From NCBI GenBank assembly GCA_937958695.1, contig CALGNK010000016.1, positions 1 to 64,000 of the forward strand: a stretch of DNA of 64,000 nucleotides, written 5' to 3'. Under the pieces are notes generated by a model. It saw only the letters and a program-made list of their open reading frames with translations. It did not search any database and was not told the DNA's origin. Shown one piece after another: positions 24,702-33,244 of the stretch. A program made the position numbers and the translations under genes. This DNA is from an uncultured bacterium. Its GTDB lineage: Bacteria > DUMJ01. Positions within the stretch are counted from its first letter, which is position 1; each line of letters starts with the position of its first letter.

Positions 24702-25252
24702 TAGCGTTATGTAAAGATAGAAAGCTTTCCAAAGAGGAGATAGAAAAAGCTTGGAATAAAAATCCTCATGGGGCTGGTATAGGATGGGTAGAAGATAAAA
24801 GAACTTTTTATATAAAAGGGATAATGGGGATAGAAGAATTTATAGAGATCTATGGGAGGATAGATACCATACCCCATATAGTCCACTTTAGGAATGCTTC
24901 AATAGGCATTCTGGTAAACCCAAAATTGACTCATCCTTTCATAGTGAGTTTAAGCTCTCCAATAAGACTTAGGTATAAAGGTACTAAACCTATAATCTTT
25001 CACAACGGCACTATAAGTAATTGGAGAGAGTTATATAACTCACACATAAAATCCAGAGGGATAAATATTAGAGAGGATAGCTTGTCTGATACAAGGGTTA
25101 TGGCAATAATATGGGCTGAAAGAGACGAAAAGACCTTCTATGAGCTCAATCCAGGTAGAGTTGCCATAGTACATCCTTGTGGAGAGATAAAGAGGTATGG
25201 AAAATGGTTTGAAAAGGATGGAATATATCTATCAAATAATCAGTTAATATAA
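24692..25252 (+). CDS. Class II glutamine amidotransferase-like protein
   Basis: A 186-residue Ntn-hydrolase fold protein. The nucleophile is Cys2, exposed after Met removal (MCVIALCK). HFRNASIG near residue 68 and IIFHNGTISNW near 108 match the glutamine-binding strands of class II amidotransferases. No synthetase or isomerase domain is attached, so it may act as a free amidase or partner an unidentified protein. Its start overlaps the activator fusion gene by 10 nt, so it is translated as part of the dehydratase-like operon. The link between the two activities is unexplained. Confidence 0.82.
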   Translation: MCVIALCKDRKLSKEEIEKAWNKNPHGAGIGWVEDKRTFYIKGIMGIEEFIEIYGRIDTIPHIVHFRNASIGILVNPKLTHPFIVSLSSPIRLRYKGTKPIIFHNGTISNWRELYNSHIKSRGINIREDSLSDTRVMAIIWAERDEKTFYELNPGRVAIVHPCGEIKRYGKWFEKDGIYLSNNQLI

Positions 25253-25328
25253 TTAAAAAGCAAACTTAGCCTTAGAGACTTTGGTAAAATAATATAAAGA
25301 CTAGATTATAATAGAAGGAGGAATCTCT

Positions 25329-26888
25329 ATGAATAGGATGTTGAGAATAATAGTAAGCTTAATAATACTTGTTGTCTTACCTTTTCAAATAGTATTGAGT
25401 GGTCCTTCTAAAGAGCAAGTTAATGCCTTCTCCAAAGTAAAAATGGTTAGACTAGTGATACAGCAAAATTATAAAGAGGCAAAAAGGGCCAAGATACCAA
25501 TAGAGGATATAATTGAAGGACTCTTAGCTCCTATTGGTATCAAGGTAACTAAGAGCCTTGTGATCTACGATGCCATTATAAATGTAAAGATTAATGGAGA
25601 ACCCCTGGGTATAAACTTCTTTGGTGAGAACATATATGCCGGAGGAAAACTCTCTGGGACTATATCGTTTGAACCAAAGGATAAAAAGATTCCACCATAT
25701 AAAAAATCCTTTTCTGGAAAGATAGACCCGACTGCTAATAACCCTAATATTACACTTAATCCAAATATGACAGATCCATCAAATGCACCCTTTAGAGACG
25801 TTCTTGTTGCATCAGATTTTTATGAAAAGTTTATAGAAACTATTGGGGAATTATACGGACCATCTTCAGCCATAGAATGCTGGATTGCCCTTTTAGAAGA
25901 TGAAGATTATAATGTTCAGACAAAGGCAATTAATGCCCTAGTAAAGATTGGTAAGAGGGCAATAAAACCACTTACAGAAAAACTTAATACCCAAAATAAC
26001 TCGCTTAGATTAGCGGTCATAGAAACATTGGGGAGAATAAAAGATCCTATAGTGGTAAACTCTCTAATAGAGTTGCTCAAAGACAAAGACAGTTCTATAA
26101 GGTCAAAGTCTGCAGAGGCTCTTGGCCAGATAAGAGACAAGAGGGCGGTGGAACCTCTAATAGCCATTATTAAGGACGAGGATAGCTGGGTAAGGATGGC
26201 TGTAGCAGAAGCACTGGGAAAGATAAAGGACCCGAAAGCGGTAGATCCACTTATACTACTCTTGAGAGACGAGGATAGCTGGGTAAAGGTAAGATCTATC
26301 GAAGCCTTAATAGCAATTGGAGACAAAAAGGCGGTAGATCCTCTCTTATCTACCCTTAAAGATAAGAACAGCTCTGTAAGGACAAGATCAGCAGAGGCTC
26401 TGGGTGTATTAAAAGATCCAAAGGCTGTTCCAGACCTTATCAAGGCCCTTAAAGACAAAGAGACTGATGTAAGAATGCGTTCTGCAGAGGCTTTGGGAAA
26501 ACTTGGAGATAAAAGGGCAGTTGATCCTCTAATAGAAGGACTAAAGGATGAAGACTGGACGGTAAGGCTCCGTTCTGCAGAGGCTCTAGGAAAACTTGGA
26601 GATAAAAAAGCGGTAGAACCTCTTATAGCTATAATAAATGATAAGGAGTGGACAGTCAGGTCAAGTGTAGCGGATGCATTGGGGAGATTAAAAGACCCAA
26701 GAGCTGTTGATCCTCTTATATCGCTACTTAAAGACAAGGAGAGTTCTGTTAGAATAAGCGCTATAGAGGCATTGGGAAGGATTAAGGATAAAAGGGCAAT
26801 CGAACCACTAAAGAAGGTTGCCAATAGCGACTCTTCTGAGCTAGCAAGAAAGAAGGCAAAAGAAGTTTTAATGATATTGCAGAAGTAA
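25329..26888 (+). CDS. Secreted HEAT-repeat protein
   Basis: A 519-residue protein with a signal peptide (about 1-26). A unique N-domain (27-180) contains a beta-rich part resembling a lipid- or ligand-binding fold (VIYDAIINVKINGEPLGINFFGENIYAGG). About eleven 31-residue PBS-lyase-type HEAT repeats of the form AVDPLIxLLKDEDSxVRxRSAEALGxLKD run to the C-terminus. Such repeats make a curved binding scaffold. No catalytic motif is seen. AGAAGGAGG precedes the ATG. Neighbouring repeats are almost identical at DNA level (near 26490 and 26575), a sign of recent repeat duplication. A long antisense open frame here is only a product of this repetitive composition. Confidence 0.88.
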   Translation: MNRMLRIIVSLIILVVLPFQIVLSGPSKEQVNAFSKVKMVRLVIQQNYKEAKRAKIPIEDIIEGLLAPIGIKVTKSLVIYDAIINVKINGEPLGINFFGENIYAGGKLSGTISFEPKDKKIPPYKKSFSGKIDPTANNPNITLNPNMTDPSNAPFRDVLVASDFYEKFIETIGELYGPSSAIECWIALLEDEDYNVQTKAINALVKIGKRAIKPLTEKLNTQNNSLRLAVIETLGRIKDPIVVNSLIELLKDKDSSIRSKSAEALGQIRDKRAVEPLIAIIKDEDSWVRMAVAEALGKIKDPKAVDPLILLLRDEDSWVKVRSIEALIAIGDKKAVDPLLSTLKDKNSSVRTRSAEALGVLKDPKAVPDLIKALKDKETDVRMRSAEALGKLGDKRAVDPLIEGLKDEDWTVRLRSAEALGKLGDKKAVEPLIAIINDKEWTVRSSVADALGRLKDPRAVDPLISLLKDKESSVRISAIEALGRIKDKRAIEPLKKVANSDSSELARKKAKEVLMILQK

Positions 26889-26909
26889 TTTAATCTAGGA
26901 GGTAAAGTT

Positions 26910-27725
26910 ATGGTAAAGATAGACCTCAATAATTATTCAGGGATAGTAACAGGTGGTGCTAGTGGTATAGGAAAGGCAGTGGTAAAGAAATTGCTCAATG
27001 CAGGGGCAAAGGTAATAATAGCTGATGTAAATGAAGAAACAGGTAAGGAAACCTTAAAAGAACTTGTAGAGTTTAAAGACTTTGTTGATTTTGTAAAGAC
27101 AGATGTTACCAATAAAAAAAGTGTAGAAGATATGGTAAGTTTTACAAAGGAGAGGTTTGGAAAGATCAACTATCTTGTAAATAATGCGGGTATAAATATA
27201 CCTAGACTTTTAGTTGACCCACAAGGTAAAGAAGAGGTAACAGAAGAGATATTCGATAAGATAACAATGGTAAACCAGAAGGGAGCTGTATTATGCGCTC
27301 AGGCTGTTGTAAGAGAGATGTTAAGAGATGGAATAAAGGGGGTAGTAGTTAATATGGCGTCAGAATCTGCATTGGAAGGCTCTGAGGGGCAGAGTATATA
27401 TGCTGGAACAAAGGCAGCTCTATACTCATACACTAGGAGCTGGGCTAAGGAACTTGGTAAATATGGTATAAGAGTCGTTGGAGTTGCCCCTGGTATTCTT
27501 GAACCAACAGCACTGAGAACTCCAGAGTATGAAAGGGCACTTGCCTATACAAGGGGCATAACGGTAGAGGAGTTAAGAAAAACCTATGAATCTGTATCAA
27601 TCCCTCTTAAGAGGGTTGGGACATTAGAAGAGGTGGCAAACCTTGTTTGCTTTTTGGTCTCAGATCTTGCAAGTTATATAACAGGAACGGTAATAAACAT
27701 ATCTGGAGGAAAATCTAGGGCATAA
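26910..27725 (+). CDS. SDR-family dehydrogenase, sorbitol-6-phosphate 2-dehydrogenase-like
   Basis: NAD(P)-dependent short-chain dehydrogenase of 271 residues. The Rossmann motif is TGGASGIG at about 11-18, followed by NNAG near 91, catalytic Ser in NMASESALEGSEGQ and YxxxK (YAGTK). The segments NIPRLLVDPQGK, GVAPGILEPTALRTPEYE and ALAYTRGITVEELR closely resemble the sorbitol-6-phosphate dehydrogenases of Gram-positive PTS operons that convert glucitol-6-phosphate to fructose-6-phosphate. No PTS genes are nearby, so the substrate may be another polyol phosphate. AGGAGGT precedes the ATG, 21 nt after the HEAT-repeat gene. Confidence 0.87.
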   Translation: MVKIDLNNYSGIVTGGASGIGKAVVKKLLNAGAKVIIADVNEETGKETLKELVEFKDFVDFVKTDVTNKKSVEDMVSFTKERFGKINYLVNNAGINIPRLLVDPQGKEEVTEEIFDKITMVNQKGAVLCAQAVVREMLRDGIKGVVVNMASESALEGSEGQSIYAGTKAALYSYTRSWAKELGKYGIRVVGVAPGILEPTALRTPEYERALAYTRGITVEELRKTYESVSIPLKRVGTLEEVANLVCFLVSDLASYITGTVINISGGKSRA

Positions 27726-27731
27726 AAATTT

Positions 27732-27770
27732 CTCCCCCTATAACTTTTTATATAGAAGTTATAGGGGGAG
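27732..27770 (-). terminator. 15-bp hairpin terminator, mainly minus-strand
   Basis: CTCCCCCTATAACTT (27732-27746) pairs perfectly with AAGTTATAGGGGGAG (27756-27770) around a 9-nt loop. On the minus strand the stem is followed by AAATTTTTAT, a proper U tract, 30 nt after the stop of the tiny gene at 27801. On the plus strand, after the SDR gene, no T tract follows, though the stem may still reduce read-through. Confidence 0.8.
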
Positions 27771-27800
27771 GGTTCTGAGAGATCTTTCTAGGTCTCATAT

Positions 27801-27887
27801 TTAGAATGTCTTTAGAAGAGTCCCTACAGAAGATAGAACTAATAGTGCTGATAGTCCAAAGAAGATTATCAAAATTCTCTTCATCAT
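27801..27887 (-). CDS. 28-residue hydrophobic small protein
   Basis: A minus-strand ORF too short for standard gene calling. It encodes MMKRILIIFFGLSALLVLSS followed by VGTLLKTF. AAAAAAGGAGGTGAAACGAAG places an ideal Shine-Dalgarno 8 nt before the ATG at 27887, and a strong intrinsic terminator follows. The product is a single membrane helix with two basic residues at its N-terminus. It could be a toxin-like or regulatory membrane peptide, or the remnant of a signal peptide from a lost exported protein. The complete set of expression signals argues that it is made. Confidence 0.6.
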   Translation of the reverse strand: MMKRILIIFFGLSALLVLSSVGTLLKTF

Positions 27888-28079
27888 CTTCGTTTCACCT
27901 CCTTTTTTAATATTTTCTAATTTAATGATAATTAGATAAGTTTAAGGTATAACTAAGAGTAATTTAAACATCTTTTAAGGGCTGTTTAAGAGATGATTAA
28001 GAGTAAATGTTATAGGATTTGATATATTATAAATGCTATAATTACTTCTATAATACTTATATGAAAGGGGAGATAATAA

Positions 28080-29318
28080 ATGGGAGTTAAAGAGATTGCT
28101 CAGAAGGCTAAATCTGCTTTTTATATACTTGCTAAGGCAAAAACATTGGTAAAAAATTCCGCCCTTCTACTTATGGCTGATAGACTAGAAGAAAGGAGTA
28201 AAGAGATCTTAGAGGCTAATAGCATAGACCTTGAGAATGCTAAAAATCTTTCCTCTGCTCTTATTGATAGACTTACCCTGAATGAAAAGAGGATCTCCGC
28301 TATGGCGACATCTCTAAGAGAGGTAGCCAGATTAGAAGACCCGGTAGGGAAAACTGTATCTGCCTGGAGAAGACCTAATGGAATAGAGATTCAGAAGATA
28401 AGGGTTCCAATAGGACTCATAGGTATCATATATGAGGCTAGGCCAAATGTTACTGCAGATGCTGCAGGTCTATGCCTAAAGGCTGGCAATGCGGTTATAC
28501 TTAAAGGTGGCTCAGAGGCTATAAATTCTAATAGAAAGATTGTGGAGATCCTACAGTCTGCGGTAAAAGATGTAGGATTACCCCCAGATGTGATTTCCTT
28601 TATAGATGATACTAAGAGAGAGGCAACACTAGAACTTATGCACTGTGATGAGTATGTAGACCTCCTTATCCCTAGGGGTGGAGCTAACCTTATACAGACA
28701 GTGAGGAGAGAATCAACTGTGCCAGTTATAGAAACTGGAGTGGGCAATTGCCATGTGTATGTAGATGAGAGCGCAGACTTAGATATGGCAGAGGAGATCA
28801 CATTCAATGCAAAAGTCCAAAGACCAGGCGTATGTAATGCTATTGAGACCCTTCTAGTTCATGAAAAAATAAGCAAAATATTCCTACCTAGGATGCTAGA
28901 AAGACTTAGATCGGCAGGAGTAGAGATTAGAGGATGTCCTAAGACTAGAGAGATAGTCCCATGGGTTAATCCAGCAACAGAGGAAGATTGGTACACAGAG
29001 TATCTAGACCTTATCATTGCTGTAAAGGTAGTAGATGATGTTGATTCTGCTATAGCACACATAAATAAGTACGGAAGTAAACACTCTGATAGTATAGTCA
29101 CAAAGGACTATTTCAATGCTAGAAAGTTTCTAAATGAGGTTGATTCTGCATGTGTCTATGTAAATGCCTCTACAAGATTTACCGATGGTTTTGAATTTGG
29201 CTTAGGGGCAGAGATAGGAATAAGTACACAGAAGCTCCACGCTAGGGGACCTATGGGACTAGAAGAGATAACAACCACTAAGTATATAATCTATGGGGAG
29301 GGTCAGATAAGAGAATGA
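28080..29318 (+). CDS. proA: Glutamate-5-semialdehyde dehydrogenase (gamma-glutamyl phosphate reductase)
   Basis: Second step of proline synthesis: NADPH-dependent reduction of gamma-glutamyl phosphate. The 412 residues are full length. The aldehyde dehydrogenase-type fold is evident, with the nucleotide-binding region GIIYEARPNVTADAAGLCLKAGNAVILKGG, VIETGVGNCHVYVD, the catalytic Cys in RPGVCNAIETLL (C252) and the closing GLGAEIGISTQKLHARGPMGLEEITTTKYI. GGGGAG precedes the ATG. proC overlaps its stop by 4 nt. No proB is visible in the window, so glutamate 5-kinase must be encoded elsewhere. Confidence 0.97.
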   Translation: MGVKEIAQKAKSAFYILAKAKTLVKNSALLLMADRLEERSKEILEANSIDLENAKNLSSALIDRLTLNEKRISAMATSLREVARLEDPVGKTVSAWRRPNGIEIQKIRVPIGLIGIIYEARPNVTADAAGLCLKAGNAVILKGGSEAINSNRKIVEILQSAVKDVGLPPDVISFIDDTKREATLELMHCDEYVDLLIPRGGANLIQTVRRESTVPVIETGVGNCHVYVDESADLDMAEEITFNAKVQRPGVCNAIETLLVHEKISKIFLPRMLERLRSAGVEIRGCPKTREIVPWVNPATEEDWYTEYLDLIIAVKVVDDVDSAIAHINKYGSKHSDSIVTKDYFNARKFLNEVDSACVYVNASTRFTDGFEFGLGAEIGISTQKLHARGPMGLEEITTTKYIIYGEGQIRE

Positions 29319-30103
29319 AATACAAAATTGGTCTTGTTGGGCTTGGCAATATGGCATCTAGTCTTATAGAAGGCTGGACAAATTGCAAAAGAGACGGTAA
29401 AGATATTATCGGCTTTGACATAAAACTGGATAGGGCTAACTTTGTAAGAGAGAGATTTGGGATAAATATTGCAGGTAATATACAAGAAGTAGCTGATGCT
29501 GAGCTTGTTATACTTGCAGTAAAGCCACAGGATTTTTCTTCTATAAAAATAGATATACCTCAAGATACAACTATCGTTTCTATTATGGCTGGGGTACCGA
29601 TAAAAAAACTGGAAGAGGTTTTTTCTAATAGCCCTATAATTAGGATTATGCCAAATCTTTTATGTAGCATAAACAAAAGCTTTATCCCATTTACCTGTAA
29701 TAACAAAGTAGATCAAACAAAGAAAGAACTATTCATCTCTTGGTTTTCTGATTTTGGTGACGTTAGTGAAGTAAAAGAGTCACTTATGAATGTTATGACC
29801 GCCCTAAATGGAAGCGGACCTGGTTTTATAGCATATCTTATAGAAGCCTTCTCGGAGGCTAGTGTATTTGAAGGATTACCGTACGATATAGCTTTAAAGC
29901 TTACTTTGAGTATATTTGAAGGAACATCAGCATTCTTGAGAGAAAATAAAATCTCTCCAAACTCTTTTAGGCTAAATGTAACATCCCCTGGAGGAACTAC
30001 TTCTAGAGGAATCTGGGCTCTAGAGAAGGCTGGTATAAAGGGAGTTATATATGATATGATAAGACTCAGTAGTGAAAGAGCTAAAGAGCTTGAAAACTCT
30101 TAG
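29315..30103 (+). CDS. proC: Pyrroline-5-carboxylate reductase
   Basis: Final step of proline synthesis. The 262-residue protein has an N-terminal Rossmann motif (IGLVGLGNMASSLIEGW), AVKPQDF, a PIIRIMPN motif and the C-terminal dimerisation signature GSGPGFIAYLIEAFSEASVFEGLP with VTSPGGTTSRGIWALEKAGIKG. The ATG overlaps the proA stop (ATGA), so the two are translationally coupled. The next gene starts 19 nt after its stop and switches to carbohydrate-type oxidoreductases. Confidence 0.95.
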   Translation: MKYKIGLVGLGNMASSLIEGWTNCKRDGKDIIGFDIKLDRANFVRERFGINIAGNIQEVADAELVILAVKPQDFSSIKIDIPQDTTIVSIMAGVPIKKLEEVFSNSPIIRIMPNLLCSINKSFIPFTCNNKVDQTKKELFISWFSDFGDVSEVKESLMNVMTALNGSGPGFIAYLIEAFSEASVFEGLPYDIALKLTLSIFEGTSAFLRENKISPNSFRLNVTSPGGTTSRGIWALEKAGIKGVIYDMIRLSSERAKELENS

Positions 30104-30122
30104 GAGAAAGGAAGGGAAAGCT

Positions 30123-31121
30123 ATGCTAAGAGTAGGGATTATTGGTGCTGGTGGAATGGGTAAAATACATGCAGATTGCTGGTCTAAGGTAAAGGATGCA
30201 AAGATTCAAGTTATATGCGATATAGAAAAGGATAAGGCTGAATCGTTAGCAAAGATATATGATGCAGATATTGCCACTTCTAGTGCTGATGTTATAAAGA
30301 GGTCAGACATAGATATCATAGATATATGCACCCCAACCCCTTTCCATGCAGATGATATCATATTGGCATTAAAAGCAAGTAAGCATACCATATGTGAGAA
30401 ACCTATAGCAAGAACATTAGAATCTGCTAGAGAAGTCGTTAAGATTGCAAGACAGACAGAAGTAAAGTTTATGACCGCTCATGTGTTAAGATTCTTCCCT
30501 GAATTTGCCTCTGCTAAGACTCTTATAGAAGATGGGGCTATAGGAATTCCTAGGATGGCAAGGATGAAAAGGGGAGGCCCTTATCCTGTAGGAAAATGGA
30601 ATGACTGGTATTCTAAGGTAGAGATGAGTGGTGGATGTCTTGTAGATACAGGGATACATGACTTTGACTTTCTTAGATGGATATTTGGTGATGCAGAACG
30701 TGTATATGCCAGTGCTCTAACGTGGAAAAATATACCCCATAAAGACTATGGACTTGCCACTATTAGGTTTAAATCTAGGGCAATGGCTCAGGTAGAGATC
30801 ACTTGGGCTCATCCACCTAAGACACCTATGAAGGTTGGATTTGAACTTATAGGAACAGATGGGATGTTAACATATGACAATTATTCATCTACGCCTTTAA
30901 GAATAATGAAAGAGGGGGAAACATCTAATACGTTCTCAATGGAAAGTCCAATAACAGAAGATCCATACCTTCTAGAGATAGAACACTTTGTCTCTTGCAT
31001 AAAGGAGAATAAAGAACCTCTAATAACACCTGAGGATGCCTATAAAGCCTTAGAGATTGCCTTAGCATGCATCGAATCTGCTAGGACTAATAGACCAGTA
31101 AATATTGGAGGTGATTTGTAA
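30123..31121 (+). CDS. Gfo/Idh/MocA-family oxidoreductase (1 of 5)
   Basis: NAD(P)-dependent sugar-type dehydrogenase of 332 residues. The N-terminal Rossmann motif is VGIIGAGGMGKIHADCW and the family hallmark CEKPIARTLESAREVV is near residue 95. GGCLVDTGIHDFDFLRW contains the catalytic-region Asp/His. I place the start at the ATG at 30123 with AAGGAAGGGAAAG upstream. An ATG 51 nt earlier would overlap proC and lacks a ribosome binding site. The substrate cannot be read from sequence. It is followed, with a 1-nt overlap, by a second member of the same family and then nagA, so an amino-sugar or inositol-like substrate is plausible. Confidence 0.9.
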   Translation: MLRVGIIGAGGMGKIHADCWSKVKDAKIQVICDIEKDKAESLAKIYDADIATSSADVIKRSDIDIIDICTPTPFHADDIILALKASKHTICEKPIARTLESAREVVKIARQTEVKFMTAHVLRFFPEFASAKTLIEDGAIGIPRMARMKRGGPYPVGKWNDWYSKVEMSGGCLVDTGIHDFDFLRWIFGDAERVYASALTWKNIPHKDYGLATIRFKSRAMAQVEITWAHPPKTPMKVGFELIGTDGMLTYDNYSSTPLRIMKEGETSNTFSMESPITEDPYLLEIEHFVSCIKENKEPLITPEDAYKALEIALACIESARTNRPVNIGGDL

Positions 31122-32110
31122 TGAAAGGAGCTATCTTAAGTTTTGCCCATATGCATGCATTTAGCTATATAGAATGTCTAAAGAAGATTCAGGAAGTAGA
31201 AATAACTGCAATCGCTGATGAAGATGAAGATAGAGGTAAATCTCTGGCAAATAGATTCAATACTAGATACTACAAAGATTATCAAGATCTTTTAAAGTCT
31301 GAGGACATTGACTTTGTTGTTGTGTGCTCTGAAAACGTAAAACATAAAGACCTAGTTATAGCAAGTGCCCAGGCAGGAAAACATATATTGTGTGAAAAAC
31401 CAATCTCTGTAGATATAAAATCTGCTAAAGAGATGATAGAAACAGCAAAAAGATACGGGGTTCAACTCCAGACAGCTTTCCCAGTAAGATTTTCTCCTAT
31501 TGTAAGAAAGGTCAAGGGTATGATAGATAATGGAGAGTTTGGTAAGATCTTTGCGTTTAACTGTACCAATCATGGCAAGATGCCTGGTGGATGGTTTGTT
31601 GATAAATCTTTAGCTGGTGGTGGAGCAATAATGGACCATACCGTCCATGTTATGGATATACTTAGATGGTATCTTGGCTGTGAGGCTGAGTATGTCTATG
31701 CAGAAGGAGATACACTACTACATGATATACCATCAGATGATGTAGGATTGGTAAGCATCGAATTCGAAAATGGTGTCTTTGCCACTATAGATACTAGCTG
31801 GACTAGACCTAAATCCTTCCCCATATGGGGAGATGTCAACATATATATGACTGCTGAGAAAGGAGCGGTTGAGATAGAGGTATTTAATCAAAATCTAAGT
31901 CTATACAATGATAAGACAATGTCTGTATCTTGGTTAGGTTGGGGATCAAATATGGACTATCTTATGCTAAAAAGCTTTATATCCTCTATAAAAGAGAATA
32001 AACAAGTAGAGGTCACAGGTTACGATGGTCTCAAAGCTATGGAGGTTGCTCTGGCTGCCTATAGATCTATAGAATTAAAAGAACCTGTAAAACTTCCACT
32101 GGAGGAATAG
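31121..32110 (+). CDS. Gfo/Idh/MocA-family oxidoreductase (2 of 5)
   Basis: A 329-residue dehydrogenase. Its N-terminus (GAILSFAHMHAFSYIECLK) lacks the usual GxGxxG and has SFAHMHAFS instead, a variant common in sugar-acid or amino-sugar members. CEKPISVDIKSAKEMIE and GGGAIMDHTVHVMDILRW are intact. GGAGGTGA precedes a TAATG start overlapping the previous gene. The nagA ATG follows its stop codon directly, so the three genes are probably one transcription unit. Confidence 0.9.
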   Translation: MKGAILSFAHMHAFSYIECLKKIQEVEITAIADEDEDRGKSLANRFNTRYYKDYQDLLKSEDIDFVVVCSENVKHKDLVIASAQAGKHILCEKPISVDIKSAKEMIETAKRYGVQLQTAFPVRFSPIVRKVKGMIDNGEFGKIFAFNCTNHGKMPGGWFVDKSLAGGGAIMDHTVHVMDILRWYLGCEAEYVYAEGDTLLHDIPSDDVGLVSIEFENGVFATIDTSWTRPKSFPIWGDVNIYMTAEKGAVEIEVFNQNLSLYNDKTMSVSWLGWGSNMDYLMLKSFISSIKENKQVEVTGYDGLKAMEVALAAYRSIELKEPVKLPLEE

Positions 32111-33244
32111 ATGTTTGGTTTAAGAGGGAATATAGTAACTGATGGAAATATATATACAAACTGGGTCTTAGTAGTAGAAGATGACCATATATATAGCGTT
32201 ACACGTGAGGTTGAAAGTATTCCAGTAGAAAATCTTGATGAATGTTTTATTGTGCCAGGGTTTGTAGATATACACACACATGGAGCAGTAGGATACGATA
32301 TTATGGACGGCGATCCTGAAGGCATAATAAAAATGTCAGAATTCTTAGCTTCACACGGAGTTACATCCTTTTTGCCAACTACAACTACTCTAGATATAGA
32401 AAGCACTCTAAGAGCTATCTCTGCAGTAGAAAGGGCGATAGAATTAAATAAAAATGGAGCAAGGATTATTGGAATACACCTAGAAGGTCCTTTTATAAAT
32501 CCTAAACACAAGGGAGCTCAGAATGAAAGATATATAATAGAACCTACCAAAGAGGTATTAGAGAAACTTACAGAATCTAAGCTTATAAAACTTGTAACTA
32601 TAGCTCCTGAGATTTCAGGGGCTATACCCGCCATAAAGTTTATGAGGGATAAAGGCATATATGTATCTCTAGGACACTCAGATGCTACATATGAGGACAC
32701 CATAAAAGCTATAATGGCGGGAGCAACTCTAGTGACGCATATGTTCAATGGTATGAGACCTTTCCATCATAGGGAACCAGGTATAATAGGAGCTGGAATT
32801 GTAGAAGATTCGCTAAATTGTCAGATAATTGCCGATGGAATACATACACACTTCTCAGCGATAAGACTCGTTTATAAAGCAAAGGGATACAGAAATATAG
32901 TTCTTATAAGTGATAGTATGAGTGCTACTGGTTTATCTGATGGGGAGTATGAGTTGGGAGAACTTAAAGTTACCGTTAGAAGTGGAGCCCCTAGACTTCA
33001 AGATGGTCGATTAGCTGGAAGTACATTGACCCTAGATACTGCAATAAAGAATATGGTAAACAAGGTCCTAGTTCCACTACCCTTTGCAGTAGAGATGGCG
33101 TCAAGGGTACCAGCTAAAAGCATAGGAGAAGCCTCTATAGGTAGCTTCTCCTATGGGAATAAGGCAGATATTGCAGTATTAGATAAAAATTTTAATGTGG
33201 TAAGGACCTATATAGACGGGAAAATAGTCTATTCTTCTGTCTGA
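32111..33244 (+). CDS. nagA: N-acetylglucosamine-6-phosphate deacetylase
   Basis: Deacetylates GlcNAc-6-phosphate to glucosamine-6-phosphate, a key step in chitin or peptidoglycan amino-sugar recovery. The 377 residues have the amidohydrolase metal motif FVDIHTHG (H55, H57), IHLEGPFINPKHKGAQ, LGHSDATYE, THMFNGMRPFHHREPG and the catalytic Asp in LISDSMSATG. The ATG directly follows the upstream stop with GGAGG just before. Its 3' end overlaps the convergent PerR-like gene by 16 nt. No nagB or GlcNAc transporter is adjacent. Confidence 0.95.
   Translation: MFGLRGNIVTDGNIYTNWVLVVEDDHIYSVTREVESIPVENLDECFIVPGFVDIHTHGAVGYDIMDGDPEGIIKMSEFLASHGVTSFLPTTTTLDIESTLRAISAVERAIELNKNGARIIGIHLEGPFINPKHKGAQNERYIIEPTKEVLEKLTESKLIKLVTIAPEISGAIPAIKFMRDKGIYVSLGHSDATYEDTIKAIMAGATLVTHMFNGMRPFHHREPGIIGAGIVEDSLNCQIIADGIHTHFSAIRLVYKAKGYRNIVLISDSMSATGLSDGEYELGELKVTVRSGAPRLQDGRLAGSTLTLDTAIKNMVNKVLVPLPFAVEMASRVPAKSIGEASIGSFSYGNKADIAVLDKNFNVVRTYIDGKIVYSSV

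Larger units (their letters stand above)
27726..28079. other. 354-bp intergenic region between SDR gene and proA
   Basis: It contains the minus-strand mini-gene and its terminator in the first half. The remaining 28-kb side (27890-28079) is very AT-rich with two TATAAT hexamers (28037-28042 and 28049-28054) upstream of proA but no convincing -35. The word AAGAGTAA occurs twice near 27954 and 28000. GGGGAG before the ATG at 28080 is the proA ribosome binding site. Confidence 0.5.

Noticed and set aside
25916-26929. A 337-codon open frame on the minus strand opposite the HEAT-repeat gene
   Set aside because: It mirrors the repeats of the plus-strand gene, has no ribosome binding site and its low-complexity Ser/Leu-rich translation resembles no protein. 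It is an artefact of repetitive codon usage.
27732-27770. The 15-bp hairpin as a terminator of the plus-strand SDR gene
   Set aside because: No T tract follows on the plus strand; the U tract is on the minus side, where it fits the mini-gene at 27801-27887.
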